DNA of 64,000 bases. It comes from Hyphomicrobiales bacterium (GTDB taxonomy: Bacteria; Pseudomonadota; Alphaproteobacteria; Rhizobiales; Rhizobiaceae). Position 1 is the stretch's first letter. Each line of letters opens with the position of its first letter. The stretch spans positions 212,769 through 276,768 of the forward strand of contig UBNQ01000016.1 of assembly GCA_900466875.1 (NCBI GenBank), written 5' to 3'. The position numbers and the translations under genes are program-made. The notes beneath the pieces are model-generated. The model ran no database searches. It was given only the letters and a program-made list of their open reading frames with translations, and had not been told where the DNA came from. Positions 17,208 to 25,494 of this stretch are shown piece by piece.

Positions 17208-17972
17208 ATGAGAATTTCCGAACTTTTTGCAGGGGTCGACGTAGCGTCAAAGAGCCCGGTATTGCGGAGTGACTATGAATGGTGGCTTACGCGCTTTGCT
17301 ATAATTGAGTTCCGACCATACCATTTCTGCAAGATGCTGGTAGAGGACGTGCCATACGAGTTCGGAAGCCGTCTCGCAAATATAACGGCGCAGCGTTACG
17401 CGGAGTTCGAGATTGTCGGACGTGATCACGAGAATGCCCCGCCGTATGAGACTTCGAGGGCTTTTGACTTGAATTCTGGCTGTCTGTTCCAGGGGTTTCT
17501 CGACATTCGCGAAGATCTCCAGAGTAGAGGATTCGGCACGACGTTTGCCCGAAACTGCTTCTATGTCGCCATTAGGCTGGGGCTTTCACGCTTGCGCGTG
17601 ACAGCGGTAGACGGCGGTTCGTATTTCTGGGCTCGCGCAGGTTTCCTTTCGACGGAAGAACAGTGGAACGAAGGTAGCGGAAAGGATGCTATCCTTGAAA
17701 AACTCGATGAGCTAGATACCTTATCGCAAACAACACGCGCCCGAGTTCTGCGACATCTGAGTAGCGATAGCCCCATCTCACTGTGGGCGCTTGCCGACGA
17801 ACGCACTTTGGTAGATTCCTCGCGGAACCCGGGTTATTCAATCAGTCTAGGGCGGGCCTTACTGGCAGAAAGCGGAGCAACTTGGCGAGGCTCGCTCGAG
17901 TTCGATACTCACGAGTTCTACGAGCAACAGCATAGCCGTTTCAGCCGGTATATCCTTGGGAATGCCCCCTAG
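17208..17972 (+). CDS. Hypothetical GNAT-like protein (254 aa)
   Basis: Residues about 104-146 read LQSRGFGTTFARN, then CFYVAIRLGLSRLRVTAVDG and SYFWARAGF. The Q-x-x-G-F-G loop followed by a helix and 'YFWARAGF' resembles the acetyl-CoA-binding and terminal strands of GNAT acetyltransferases, but the match is partial. The N-terminal 90 residues and the C-terminal 90 residues are unrecognised. Codon use has more A/T third positions than the metabolic genes further right, which hints at transfer. Its 3' end overlaps the convergent gene at 17941 by 32 bases. Confidence 0.55.
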   Translation: MRISELFAGVDVASKSPVLRSDYEWWLTRFAIIEFRPYHFCKMLVEDVPYEFGSRLANITAQRYAEFEIVGRDHENAPPYETSRAFDLNSGCLFQGFLDIREDLQSRGFGTTFARNCFYVAIRLGLSRLRVTAVDGGSYFWARAGFLSTEEQWNEGSGKDAILEKLDELDTLSQTTRARVLRHLSSDSPISLWALADERTLVDSSRNPGYSISLGRALLAESGATWRGSLEFDTHEFYEQQHSRFSRYILGNAP

Positions 17973-18171
17973 CCTTCAAGCATTCCTGCACCTGATCTCC
18001 TTCTAGGCTCAAGTGCTCCGCTATGTCTTCGACTGAAAAACCGAGATCCCGGAAGAGCATCTCGATCATGTCCTCCTGAACTCGATTGAGGTCGTGCGTA
18101 GCCTCAGCGTCTAACCTTTCGGCGTCCGCTAGCATGTCGTCAACGCCGTCGATATAGCCTGCTTTAGCCAT
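17941..18171 (-). CDS. Small hypothetical protein with HTH-like segment (76 aa)
   Basis: The ATG has GGAG about 7 bases upstream. The protein is acidic and helical. Residues about 44-66 (LGFSVEDIAEHLSLEGDQVQECL) look like a sigma-4- or Xre-like helix-turn-helix. It is encoded tail-to-tail with the GNAT-like gene and shares 32 bases with it. It could be a regulator or an antidote-type partner, but nothing in the sequence proves that. Confidence 0.55.
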   Translation of the reverse strand: MAKAGYIDGVDDMLADAERLDAEATHDLNRVQEDMIEMLFRDLGFSVEDIAEHLSLEGDQVQECLKARGHSQGYTG

Positions 18172-18512
18172 CTATTTCTCCAAGCCACCAGTCGCGTTGG
18201 TCACACGCATTTCACAGGCACGCCGCGGGTGATTACGTTTTGAGGGCAACACATTGATGCCGTCACCAAGCCATACATGATGAAAACACTTGCGCTTGCA
18301 AGAAAGAAGATCGAATCGCCTCGACCGCAATAGATTGCGATGGGAGCCTGTATCGGGTCACGCTGGTCGGAGACTTGGGAACGATGCCTTGGAGGTGTAC
18401 CAGTCGAGTTTGTCCAGAAGTGGACCTTTCGGTCGTTTTAGGAACGATCACGCCGGATGATGCGTGCGCGGCAGATTGCCCATCCTTCCCTGCGCGTGTA
18501 GTTTCACCACAC
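18172..18512. other. Spacer before the tRNA, with a possible recombinase C-terminal remnant
   Basis: No intact gene. One plus-strand frame is open from 18258 to a stop inside the tRNA (18549-18551) but has no start. Within it, the stretch 18330-18386 reads IDCDGSLYRVTLVGDLGTM, which resembles the last conserved strand of large serine recombinases ('...YRVxLxGDLxxML'). Such genes often end at tRNAs. It is only a suggestion of a decayed integration gene. Confidence 0.25.
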
Positions 18513-18589
18513 GGGCCTGTAGCTCAACTGGTCAGAGCCGTCGGCTCATAACCGATTTGTTGCAGGTTCGAGTCCTGCCGGGCCCACCA
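18513..18589 (+). tRNA. tRNA with CAU anticodon (Met, or Ile2 after lysidine modification)
   Basis: A complete cloverleaf of 77 bases including an encoded CCA. The acceptor arm pairs GGGCCTG with CGGGCCC. The D arm is AGCTC...AGAGC. The anticodon stem GTCGG/CCGAT contains one G-U pair around loop CTCATAA with anticodon CAT. The T arm is GCAGG TTCGAGT CCTGC. From memory, the usual rhizobial elongator tRNA-Met has a stronger CCGGC/CCGGT-type anticodon stem, so this copy looks diverged. Charging identity (Met or lysidine-modified Ile) cannot be decided by eye. Confidence 0.93.
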
Positions 18590-19080
18590 TGATTGCCTTG
18601 TAAGCATTACAGTCACCGTACGGCCCCGAACTCGCGCCCGATATGGTTTTCTTGCCAGGGGCGCTGCCACAAGTCTTCCGGTATCTAACAACTGGCGCAT
18701 TCCCCAAGGCGAGGTCGAGCACCATATAAACTGGACGCACCCCAAGAGAGGATGCGATCATGAGCCCTACATCCGCAGCTTCTTCACGCGAGTATCTATC
18801 ATTTTCTTTAGGTGACCTTTGAAGCGTTCGTTTCTCTGTGAATGGGCTACGCCCTCCGGTCGGTGAAAATCGTGAGCGATAACCGCTATTCCGCCGAGGC
18901 GCAGGAATTTAATCCTACAAATTAGGTTTAGGACATCATATGACTTTGGGACATGAATTTTGAATTTCCACATCGATGATAAACTTGTTGACGCCATACC
19001 TCCCACTTGTAGTATCTATTTGGCCGTCATGTATGACAACGCTGACGTCATGCCGGTAAAGCCTGTCCTGGGGAGGATAT
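18590..19080. other. Spacer downstream of the tRNA
   Basis: A minus-strand frame (18767-19006, 79 codons) reads like a protein fragment (LRLGGIAVIAHDFHRPEGVA) but its ribosome binding site is too close to the ATG, so it is not called. The end of the stretch holds GGGGAGG, the ribosome binding site of the uronate dehydrogenase gene. No tRNA 3'-end repeat was found within this stretch. Confidence 0.4.
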
Positions 19081-19881
19081 ATGCTGAAGAAATTGTTGCT
19101 GACGGGTGCCGCTGGCGGTGTCGGTCAGAACATCCGCCCGCTGCTGTCGCGGTTGGCGGAACGGGTTGTGCTGTCGGACCTCGGTGACGTCCCGGAGCTT
19201 GGGCCCAAGGAAACCTTCGTTCGATGCAATCTGGCGGATGCCCAAGGGGTTTTGAGGCTTCTGGAAGGCATCGACGGCATCATTCATCTCGGCGGAGTGT
19301 CCGTCGAGCGCTCATTCGATGTGGTTCTTCAGGGCAATATTATCGGTCTCTACAACCTTTATGAGGCTGCCCGACATCAGGGCAAGCCACGTATCGTGTT
19401 CGCCAGTTCCAACCATGTCGTCGGCTATTACCGCCAGGACGAAAAGATCGACAATAGGGTCTATCCTCGCCCGGATTCACTCTATGGCGTTTCCAAGGTT
19501 TTTGGCGAGGCTGTCGCCAGCATGTATTATGACAAGTTCGAGCAGGAAACCCTCTCGCTCCGCATAGGCTCCTGCTTCGACAGGCCACTTAATCCCCGCA
19601 TGCTGTCGACATGGCTAAGCTATCGGGACTTCGTTTCCCTGTGTGAAAGAGCGTTTCTGACCCCGCGTCTGGCGCACACGATCGTCTACGGCGCTTCCGC
19701 CAACGAAAAACCGTGGTGGGATAACGGCAACGCGGATTTTCTCGGTTGGCAACCGGAAGACAGTTCCGAAAAATGGCGCGCCGAGGTCGAGGCTGCGACC
19801 GGTGTCCAGGATCCGGCCGATCCTGCCGTCGTCTATCAGGGCGGGGCGTTTGCCGGTGCTGGCCATCCGGACGACAGCTGA
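19081..19881 (+). CDS. udh: NAD-dependent uronate dehydrogenase
   Basis: 266 residues of the short-chain/extended SDR fold. It oxidises D-glucuronate or D-galacturonate to the aldaro-lactone, first step of the oxidative uronate pathway. The NAD-binding loop GAAGGVG is at 9-15, and IVFASSNHVVGYY near 108, followed by LYGVSKVFGE with the Tyr-x3-Lys pair, matches the Agrobacterium Udh as I remember it. The C-terminal motifs RIGSC, MLSTWLSYRDFVSL and YGASAN...WWDN are also typical. GGGGAGG precedes the ATG. An 81-bp gap leads to the aldehyde dehydrogenase gene, likely in the same operon. Confidence 0.88.
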   Translation: MLKKLLLTGAAGGVGQNIRPLLSRLAERVVLSDLGDVPELGPKETFVRCNLADAQGVLRLLEGIDGIIHLGGVSVERSFDVVLQGNIIGLYNLYEAARHQGKPRIVFASSNHVVGYYRQDEKIDNRVYPRPDSLYGVSKVFGEAVASMYYDKFEQETLSLRIGSCFDRPLNPRMLSTWLSYRDFVSLCERAFLTPRLAHTIVYGASANEKPWWDNGNADFLGWQPEDSSEKWRAEVEAATGVQDPADPAVVYQGGAFAGAGHPDDS

Positions 19882-19962
19882 TAACATCGTTCACGGACGC
19901 CTCCATTCATAGTCGCGGCCATATCCGGTTGTTTGCAACAGGCCGCTTGGGAAGGAAGAAGC

Positions 19963-21396
19963 ATGACCATCCATCAAAACCTCATCGCCGGCGAATGGGT
20001 CGGCAGCAACGGCACGGAAAACGTCAATCCGTCGGACACCAACGACATTATCGGGCTTTATGCGCAGGCCACCGCAGATGACGTGAAGCAGGCGATCGCC
20101 GCCGCGAAGGCCGCATTTCCCGGCTGGTCCCGATCAGGAATTCTTGAGCGCCATGCGATCCTGAAAAAGACCGCGGACGAGATCCTCGCACGCAAACAGG
20201 AACTCGGCACGCTTCTCTCCCGCGAGGAAGGCAAGACGCTCGCCGAGGGCATCGGTGAAGTCACGCGTGCGGCACAGATTTTCGACTTTTTTGCCGGAGA
20301 GACGCTCAGGCTGGCGGGTGAAGTCTTGCCATCTGCAAGGCCCGGTATCGGTGTCGAGATTACGCGCGAACCGCTCGGCGTCATAGGCATCATCACGCCT
20401 TGGAACTTTCCGATCGCCATTCCCGCTTGGAAGATCGCGCCGGCGCTCTGCTATGGCAACACGGTTGTCTTCAAGCCGGCTGAACTCGTGCCCGGCTGCT
20501 CCTGGGCGATTGTCGACATCCTGCACCGGGCCGGTCTTCCCAAGGGTGTGCTCAATCTGGTGATGGGCCCGGGATCGGTCGTTGGTCAGACTATGCTCGA
20601 CAGTCCCGATGTTGCCGGAATCACGTTCACCGGTTCGACAGGAACTGGCAAGCGCGTGGCGGCTGCCTCGATCGAGCATAACCGCAAGTTCCAGCTGGAA
20701 ATGGGTGGCAAGAACCCGATGATCGTTCTCGACGATGCGGATCTGAGCGTTGCCGTCGAGGCCGCGGCAAACTCCGGCTTCTTCTCCACCGGCCAGCGCT
20801 GCACGGCGTCTTCCCGCCTGATCGTCACCGAAGGCATTCACGACAAGTTCGTCAACGCCCTGACCGAGCGGATGAAGAACATTCAGGTGGGGCATGCCCT
20901 GAAACCCGAGACCCATGTCGGCCCGGTCGTCGATGTGCGCCAGCTGAAGCAGGATACCGATTATATCGAGATCGGCGTCAAGGAAGGCGCAAAACTCGCG
21001 TTCGGCGGGGAGCGGCTCGAGCGGGATACGCCCGGATTCTATCTGCAGCCGACGCTGTTTACCGAAGCGACCAACGAGATGCGCATCAGCCGCGAGGAGA
21101 TTTTCGGTCCGGTCGTGAGCGTCATTCGCGTCAAGGATTATGACGAAGCATTGGCCATGGCCAACGATACGCCTTTCGGCCTCTCCGCCGGTATCGCGAC
21201 GACGAGCCTGAAATATGCGACGCATTTCAAGCGCAACTCGGAAGCCGGAATGGTGATGGTCAACCTGCCGACGGCGGGTGTCGATTTCCACGTGCCGTTC
21301 GGCGGGCGTAAAGCCTCATCCTATGGTTCGCGCGAGCAGGGTAAATATGCCGCCGAATTCTTCACCGTGGTGAAGACAGCCTACACATTGGCCTGA
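19963..21396 (+). CDS. Aldehyde dehydrogenase, alpha-ketoglutarate-semialdehyde type
   Basis: 477 residues from ATG 19963 (GGAAGGAAG upstream). ALDH signatures are complete: PWNFPIAIP near 151, the cofactor loop FTGSTGTGKRVA near 224, catalytic Glu in LEMGGKNP near 247 and catalytic Cys in STGQRCTASSR near 280. Family resemblance and its place after udh suggest oxidation of 2-oxoglutarate semialdehyde to 2-oxoglutarate with NAD(P), the last step of uronate/aldarate breakdown. The intermediate lactone-opening and dehydratase enzymes are not in this window. Other semialdehydes (for example succinate) cannot be excluded. Confidence 0.85.
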   Translation: MTIHQNLIAGEWVGSNGTENVNPSDTNDIIGLYAQATADDVKQAIAAAKAAFPGWSRSGILERHAILKKTADEILARKQELGTLLSREEGKTLAEGIGEVTRAAQIFDFFAGETLRLAGEVLPSARPGIGVEITREPLGVIGIITPWNFPIAIPAWKIAPALCYGNTVVFKPAELVPGCSWAIVDILHRAGLPKGVLNLVMGPGSVVGQTMLDSPDVAGITFTGSTGTGKRVAAASIEHNRKFQLEMGGKNPMIVLDDADLSVAVEAAANSGFFSTGQRCTASSRLIVTEGIHDKFVNALTERMKNIQVGHALKPETHVGPVVDVRQLKQDTDYIEIGVKEGAKLAFGGERLERDTPGFYLQPTLFTEATNEMRISREEIFGPVVSVIRVKDYDEALAMANDTPFGLSAGIATTSLKYATHFKRNSEAGMVMVNLPTAGVDFHVPFGGRKASSYGSREQGKYAAEFFTVVKTAYTLA

Positions 21397-21400
21397 TGCT

Positions 21401-21419
21401 GACGGCGGTTCGCGCCGTC
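21401..21419 (+). terminator. Candidate terminator hairpin after the aldehyde dehydrogenase
   Basis: GACGGCG-GTTCG-CGCCGTC forms a perfect 7-bp stem 2 bases after the stop region. The following tract is only TTCGG, so termination would be weak or Rho-assisted. Confidence 0.4.
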
Positions 21420-21473
21420 TTCGGAATGTCAAAGACTCGAGATCCATCCGTCTGCGAATGAACCTGTAGACGG

Positions 21474-22589
21474 ATGGGTTTTGTGCGTTATCTCTGTCTG
21501 CGCAAAACGATTCAGACGCAGGATGGGATATCCGTGGTTCAGCGTGTCAGCTTTTACATCCTGCTGGTTCTTGTCACCCTGGCATTTATCGCAGTTCTCA
21601 TTCCGTTTTATTCCGCTGTTTTCTGGGCAGTGGTCTTCGCCATCATCTTCTTCCCTCTTTATGCAAGGCTGGAAACTGCACTTGGCGGGCGGCGCAATAT
21701 CGCCGCGGTCCTTTCGGTGCTGATCTGCCTCTGCCTCGTGATCCTGCCGGGACTTGGAATATTGGCGTCGCTGATCCAGGAGGGAACCGGCCTCTACCAG
21801 AAGATTTCAAGCGGCCAGATCGACCTTAACCGCATGCTCGATGAGGTCGTGACCGCGCTCCCCGTCTTCATGCAGGATTGGCTGCGAAACATCGAGACGG
21901 GAGGTTTTGCCGCCTTGCGGGAGCGGTTTTCCTCTTCGCTCATGCAGGGAGGGAGCTTCTTTGCGGGCCGCGCCTTGAACTTCGGCCAGAGCACTGCGGA
22001 ATTCTTCATTGCTTTCGGCCTGATGCTCTACCTGCTTTTCTTCCTGTTTCGTGACGGGCGGACGCTTGCGGCGACGATCCGCAGTGCCGCACCTTTAAGC
22101 GACGAACATACGACGCAGTTCATGGCGAAGTTCGCTTCGGTCGTGCGGGCCACTGTGAGGGGCAATATCATTATCGCCATTCTCCAGGGATTGATTGGCG
22201 GCATAACTTTCTGGTTTCTGGGTGTCCAGCCAGCGCTTCTATGGGGTGTGCTGATGGTCATCCTGTCGCTGGTGCCTGCCGTCGGTGCAGCTCTCGTCTG
22301 GGTGCCGACAGCGATCTATCTTGCCGTCACCGGTGAGGCGCTGAAGGCAGCCGTTATCGTAGCCGTCGGTGTTTTCGTGATCGGCCTCATCGACAATATT
22401 CTTCGCCCGCCACTGGTTGGTAAAGAAACGAAACTGCCGGACTATGTCGTTCTGATCTCGACTGTCGGCGGGATTTCTCTTCTCGGAGTCAATGGATTCG
22501 TGATCGGCCCAGTGATTGCAGCCCTTTTTATCGCGGCCTGGTCGCTGTTCGAAAAGGAACAGAGCGGTGACGGCGGTATGGTCGACTGA
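21474..22589 (+). CDS. AI-2E family (PerM-like) permease
   Basis: 371 residues with about eight membrane segments. Family features include the N-terminal hairpin (FYILLVLVTLAFIAVLIPFY), the central pair around FFIAFGLMLYLLFFLFRDG, and the C-terminal block GLIDNILRPPLVGKETKLPD, then FVIGPVIAALFIAAW. Members are trimeric or pentameric exporters; some were linked to autoinducer-2 or Na+/Li+ export, but most substrates are unknown. Two starts are possible: ATG 21474 and GTG 21534, the second giving a protein that begins right before the first membrane segment. It stands alone between udh/aldehyde dehydrogenase and a small secreted protein. Confidence 0.85.
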   Translation: MGFVRYLCLRKTIQTQDGISVVQRVSFYILLVLVTLAFIAVLIPFYSAVFWAVVFAIIFFPLYARLETALGGRRNIAAVLSVLICLCLVILPGLGILASLIQEGTGLYQKISSGQIDLNRMLDEVVTALPVFMQDWLRNIETGGFAALRERFSSSLMQGGSFFAGRALNFGQSTAEFFIAFGLMLYLLFFLFRDGRTLAATIRSAAPLSDEHTTQFMAKFASVVRATVRGNIIIAILQGLIGGITFWFLGVQPALLWGVLMVILSLVPAVGAALVWVPTAIYLAVTGEALKAAVIVAVGVFVIGLIDNILRPPLVGKETKLPDYVVLISTVGGISLLGVNGFVIGPVIAALFIAAWSLFEKEQSGDGGMVD

Positions 22590-22677
22590 TGACACCATTG
22601 GGTAATCATGGTCAGACTATGGTCCAGTCCGGGCATTCGTAAAGGTCCTATGGAGGAACTATGGCTGGGCTCGGATG

Positions 22678-22698
22678 TTGCATGATAGTAGGATGCAA
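22678..22698. promoter_or_regulatory. Perfect inverted repeat upstream of the small secreted protein gene
   Basis: TTGCAT and ATGCAA, separated by nine bases, lie 18 bases before the ATG at 22716. The symmetry suggests an operator or an RNA hairpin near the start. No known regulator consensus was matched. Confidence 0.35.
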
Positions 22699-22715
22699 CG
22701 ATTGACTCTTGTCAG

Positions 22716-23180
22716 ATGGAGATTGCCATTCACTCCCGCCGACAGATGATTTCCGGCTTGGCGCTGGCCCTTTTCTCCGGTCTTGTGCTGCTAGGCGCGA
22801 ATTCTGCGATAGCGCGAAATGGCGGCCCGGGCGGCGCAAATGGAGAAGGCCGTGACGGAAGCAACCGAGGCGGCGGCAGCGAAAATTCCGGCAGAAGCAG
22901 TGGGGCCGGCGGCGGTAACGTAGGTCGGGATCGGGCGAATGACGGCTTTGGCTATCGCAGTTCGGACGCTCCGGCTGAGACGAAGGCGAAAAAAAGCAGA
23001 TCGCTGAATGAAACCGTCCGTAGCGACGATCGAAGCATCAGGGTGCGCCACGGCAGCGGTATTGCAGAAGAGGTCAATGATCGCGGTCGTTACGTCATGC
23101 GTGACCGCAGCGGCAGAACCATCGTCAATCGCACCGCGACCAAGTCGGATCTGGACAGGCTGCGTTCGCTGACCAAGTAA
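22716..23180 (+). CDS. Secreted Gly/Ser/Arg-rich hypothetical protein (154 aa)
   Basis: Residues 1-33 form a signal peptide (RRQM then ISGLALALFSGLVLLGANSA). The mature N-terminal part is a low-complexity Gly/Asn/Arg/Ser stretch and the C-terminal 60 residues are charged with an alternating pattern (GRYVMRDRSGRTIVNRTATK) that resembles small beta-hairpin repeats found in rhizobial periplasmic proteins. No enzyme motif. ATG 22746 is an alternative start. Its role is unknown. Confidence 0.6.
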   Translation: MEIAIHSRRQMISGLALALFSGLVLLGANSAIARNGGPGGANGEGRDGSNRGGGSENSGRSSGAGGGNVGRDRANDGFGYRSSDAPAETKAKKSRSLNETVRSDDRSIRVRHGSGIAEEVNDRGRYVMRDRSGRTIVNRTATKSDLDRLRSLTK

Positions 23181-23248
23181 ACATCCACCACCCCGCATGT
23201 CTGCGAGTCGGTTCTGTTAGGCTCGTCGTGTCAGGAACGTCTTGGGCA

Positions 23249-23914
23249 TCAGGCCACGGAACGTACCGAATTGTCGCGTATCGCCTCGTTCCAGGCAATC
23301 GCTGCAGCCGTTCTGTTGCTGACGTTCAGCTTGCTGAAGATGCGCGTCATGTGATGCTTGACCGTCTTTTCGTGCAGGTCGAGTTCGATTGCTATCGCCT
23401 TGTTGCTGAGACCTTCGGCGGCGAGCCCCAGAACCTCACGCTCCCGGGTCGTCAGGTCGCGCATGGCCGCAAACAGGCTTTCTTCCTCGGCCGAAGCCGG
23501 CGGTTCTGCGAGGAGCTTTGCAGAAAGTGCGGGAGCCACATATCCCTCTCCGGCTGCGATCGAGCGAAGGATTTCCGCAAGCGAGCCGGATCCTATCCCC
23601 TTGAGCACGTAGCCCTTGGCGCCGTCCTGCAAGGCCTGGCGGATATCGTCGCTGGTTTCGGATACGGTGAGCATGACAATGTTCTGGTCCGGGCGCTCGG
23701 CAAGGATGGGACCGATGGCACCGAGGCCGCCGCCAGGCATGGAGATGTCCATCAGAAGAATGTCTGGCTGGTGGCGCTGAGCGATATCGATTGCCTCATC
23801 GCGGCTTCCTCCCTCTGCGACGATGTCGAAGCCGAGTTCGGTCAATGTGCGTGCCACGCCTTCCCTGAAAAGTGGGTGATCGTCGCATACGGCAACCCGC
23901 AGATCCGTCATCAA
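23249..23914 (-). CDS. NarL/FixJ-family response regulator
   Basis: 221 residues. The receiver domain has the acidic pair CDDHPLFREG near 9, phospho-acceptor Asp in DILLMDISMPG near 55, Thr in MLTVSE and Lys in GYVLKG near 105. The LuxR-type HTH is LTTREREVLGLAAEGLSNKA followed by the recognition helix. It overlaps the stop of the upstream kinase gene at 23911-23914 (ATGATGA), so the pair is translationally coupled and almost certainly a cognate two-component system acting as a transcription regulator. Targets are not evident from this window. Confidence 0.92.
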   Translation of the reverse strand: MMTDLRVAVCDDHPLFREGVARTLTELGFDIVAEGGSRDEAIDIAQRHQPDILLMDISMPGGGLGAIGPILAERPDQNIVMLTVSETSDDIRQALQDGAKGYVLKGIGSGSLAEILRSIAAGEGYVAPALSAKLLAEPPASAEEESLFAAMRDLTTREREVLGLAAEGLSNKAIAIELDLHEKTVKHHMTRIFSKLNVSNRTAAAIAWNEAIRDNSVRSVA

Positions 23915-25311
23915 ATTTTCTCCGTTTCACAAATCTTCAAAGACATCGTCACTGTCGTACCGCTGCTACTTGAAACGATGTCGAACCGGCCGCCGAGGCT
24001 CTCGATCCGCTCCCTCAATCCGGCGATGCCAAGGCTCGTCGGCTTCACCTTTGCGGGATCGAAACCGGGGCCTGTGTCGATGACATCCACCACAATGCAA
24101 TCCCGTTCCAAACGTTGCAGCACTTTCTGGCCCGATCCTCCCGCGTGGCGCCAGCTATTATTCAGTGTTTCCTGAATAAAGCGATAGATGCAGATTTTTT
24201 CTGCAGGGCTTGGCTGCCACTCGACTGCGGCCATAGTAAGGGCAACCGGAATTCCGGTTCGTTCCCGGTGACGCTGTACCGCCTGCAGGATCACGTCCTG
24301 AAAATTCGCGGTTTCGATCTCCGGAAGAATGAGATCGTGGCAGATACTGCGGATTTCCCGCATGGCTTCCTGCAGGCTGCTCTTGATGGATGCGACCTCC
24401 ACCTCGCGCGTTTCGCGCAGCGCCTGGGCCCCGAGAATGGCGGGACTGTCGACGCGCAGGGATGCATAGGCGATGAGCTGCGCCGGCCCGTCATGTAGAT
24501 CCGCTCCCAATCGTCTCAGAAACCGTTCGTTGATTGCCGTGGTCTTCTGGTTCGCCTTCTGGACGCGCGCATGCAGCTCACGGTTCTGCTTGAGAAGATG
24601 GGAAAGTTCCCCGACACGGGCGTTGAGAAGGCCGCGCTGCAGTTCGATGAGGCGGCTGCCGCGAAAGACGATCAGCGAAAGCAGGGAAAAGATTGCCGCA
24701 ATGACGGCAATGACAGCCAGCCAGGCGCGCAATCTGGCACTCTGGAGGCTTCGCTCGAAATCGGTTGCGACTTCATAAAACTCCGAAACTGCAACGACCT
24801 CACCGGACCATGGCTGGAGCACGGGATTATAGATTTCCAGCAGGGGTTGGGTCTGGTTGCCCAGAGCTTCGGCTTCGTCCGGGTCAATCTGATTGAATTC
24901 GGAAACCATGTTGCCGGCGAAGGCTGCCTTCAGGTCTTTGCCGGGAGGGAGCTTTTTCCCCATCAGCGTCTTGTCATTTGCGTAAAGGACAGTGCCGTCC
25001 TTGCGCCACAGCCGGAATGAAATCAGGCGCTGACCGAGCGCGCCCTGCGACAGCGTTTCGTCCAGCGCGCGCTCGATGGATTCGTCGAGCTTTTCCGTCG
25101 TCGTCATGTCCGGCAGGATCGGAGCGATGATGCTGTCGACGTAAAGCGCGGTCGAGGCCGCTGAATTCCGCGTCACCGCCTCCTCGATGAGGCTGGCGAC
25201 GAAGGTGCCCACGAGCAGCGTCGCGATAACCGAAATGAACCCGCCGGCGAGCAGAAACTGGCGGGCGAGCGATTGTCCGGTCCAAAAAGCAATAACGTTG
25301 GATGGGCGCAC
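23911..25311 (-). CDS. Membrane sensor histidine kinase, HisKA_3 type
   Basis: 466 residues from GTG 25311. Two membrane segments (about 20-42 and 190-215) frame a periplasmic sensor domain of about 150 residues with no recognised ligand motif. A coiled-coil linker follows (ELSHLLKQNRELHARVQKAN), then the HisKA_3 dimerisation box RRLGADLHDGPAQLI with the phospho-His, and a HATPase domain with RFIQETLNNSWRHA and GIAGLRERIESLGG. The layout is NarX-like. It transfers phosphate to the response regulator encoded immediately downstream. Confidence 0.9.
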   Translation of the reverse strand: MRPSNVIAFWTGQSLARQFLLAGGFISVIATLLVGTFVASLIEEAVTRNSAASTALYVDSIIAPILPDMTTTEKLDESIERALDETLSQGALGQRLISFRLWRKDGTVLYANDKTLMGKKLPPGKDLKAAFAGNMVSEFNQIDPDEAEALGNQTQPLLEIYNPVLQPWSGEVVAVSEFYEVATDFERSLQSARLRAWLAVIAVIAAIFSLLSLIVFRGSRLIELQRGLLNARVGELSHLLKQNRELHARVQKANQKTTAINERFLRRLGADLHDGPAQLIAYASLRVDSPAILGAQALRETREVEVASIKSSLQEAMREIRSICHDLILPEIETANFQDVILQAVQRHRERTGIPVALTMAAVEWQPSPAEKICIYRFIQETLNNSWRHAGGSGQKVLQRLERDCIVVDVIDTGPGFDPAKVKPTSLGIAGLRERIESLGGRFDIVSSSSGTTVTMSLKICETEKI

Positions 25312-25494
25312 GAAAGCCTCGGTGGGTGCACTGGAAGAAGCTAATTAAGGCTCGGCTTCACGGCGTCAATGGGGCCGTCTCACCACTATTTTGTTCTGCC
25401 GGACCAAAGTCGTATTTCCAAGCGCAAAGGTCGCAGCGCGGAACGGGCCGGCATGCCCCACGTTCTCTGCCCATCGCGAACAAGGAGTTGTGTG

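Noticed and set aside
18513..18589. tRNA as a simple attachment site for the island on its left
   Set aside because: Elements that use a tRNA 3' end normally lie on its 3' side, which here is the metabolic region. No 3'-end repeat and no intact integrase were found, so only a tentative finding is reported.
18524..18761. Minus-strand frames reading through the tRNA with GPAGLEPATNRL
   Set aside because: This phrase is a well-known artefact of translating the complement of a tRNA gene.
20134..21291. A 385-codon open frame on the minus strand
   Set aside because: It is antisense to the aldehyde dehydrogenase, whose catalytic Cys and Glu motifs are complete; the reverse frame is open only because of high GC at third positions.
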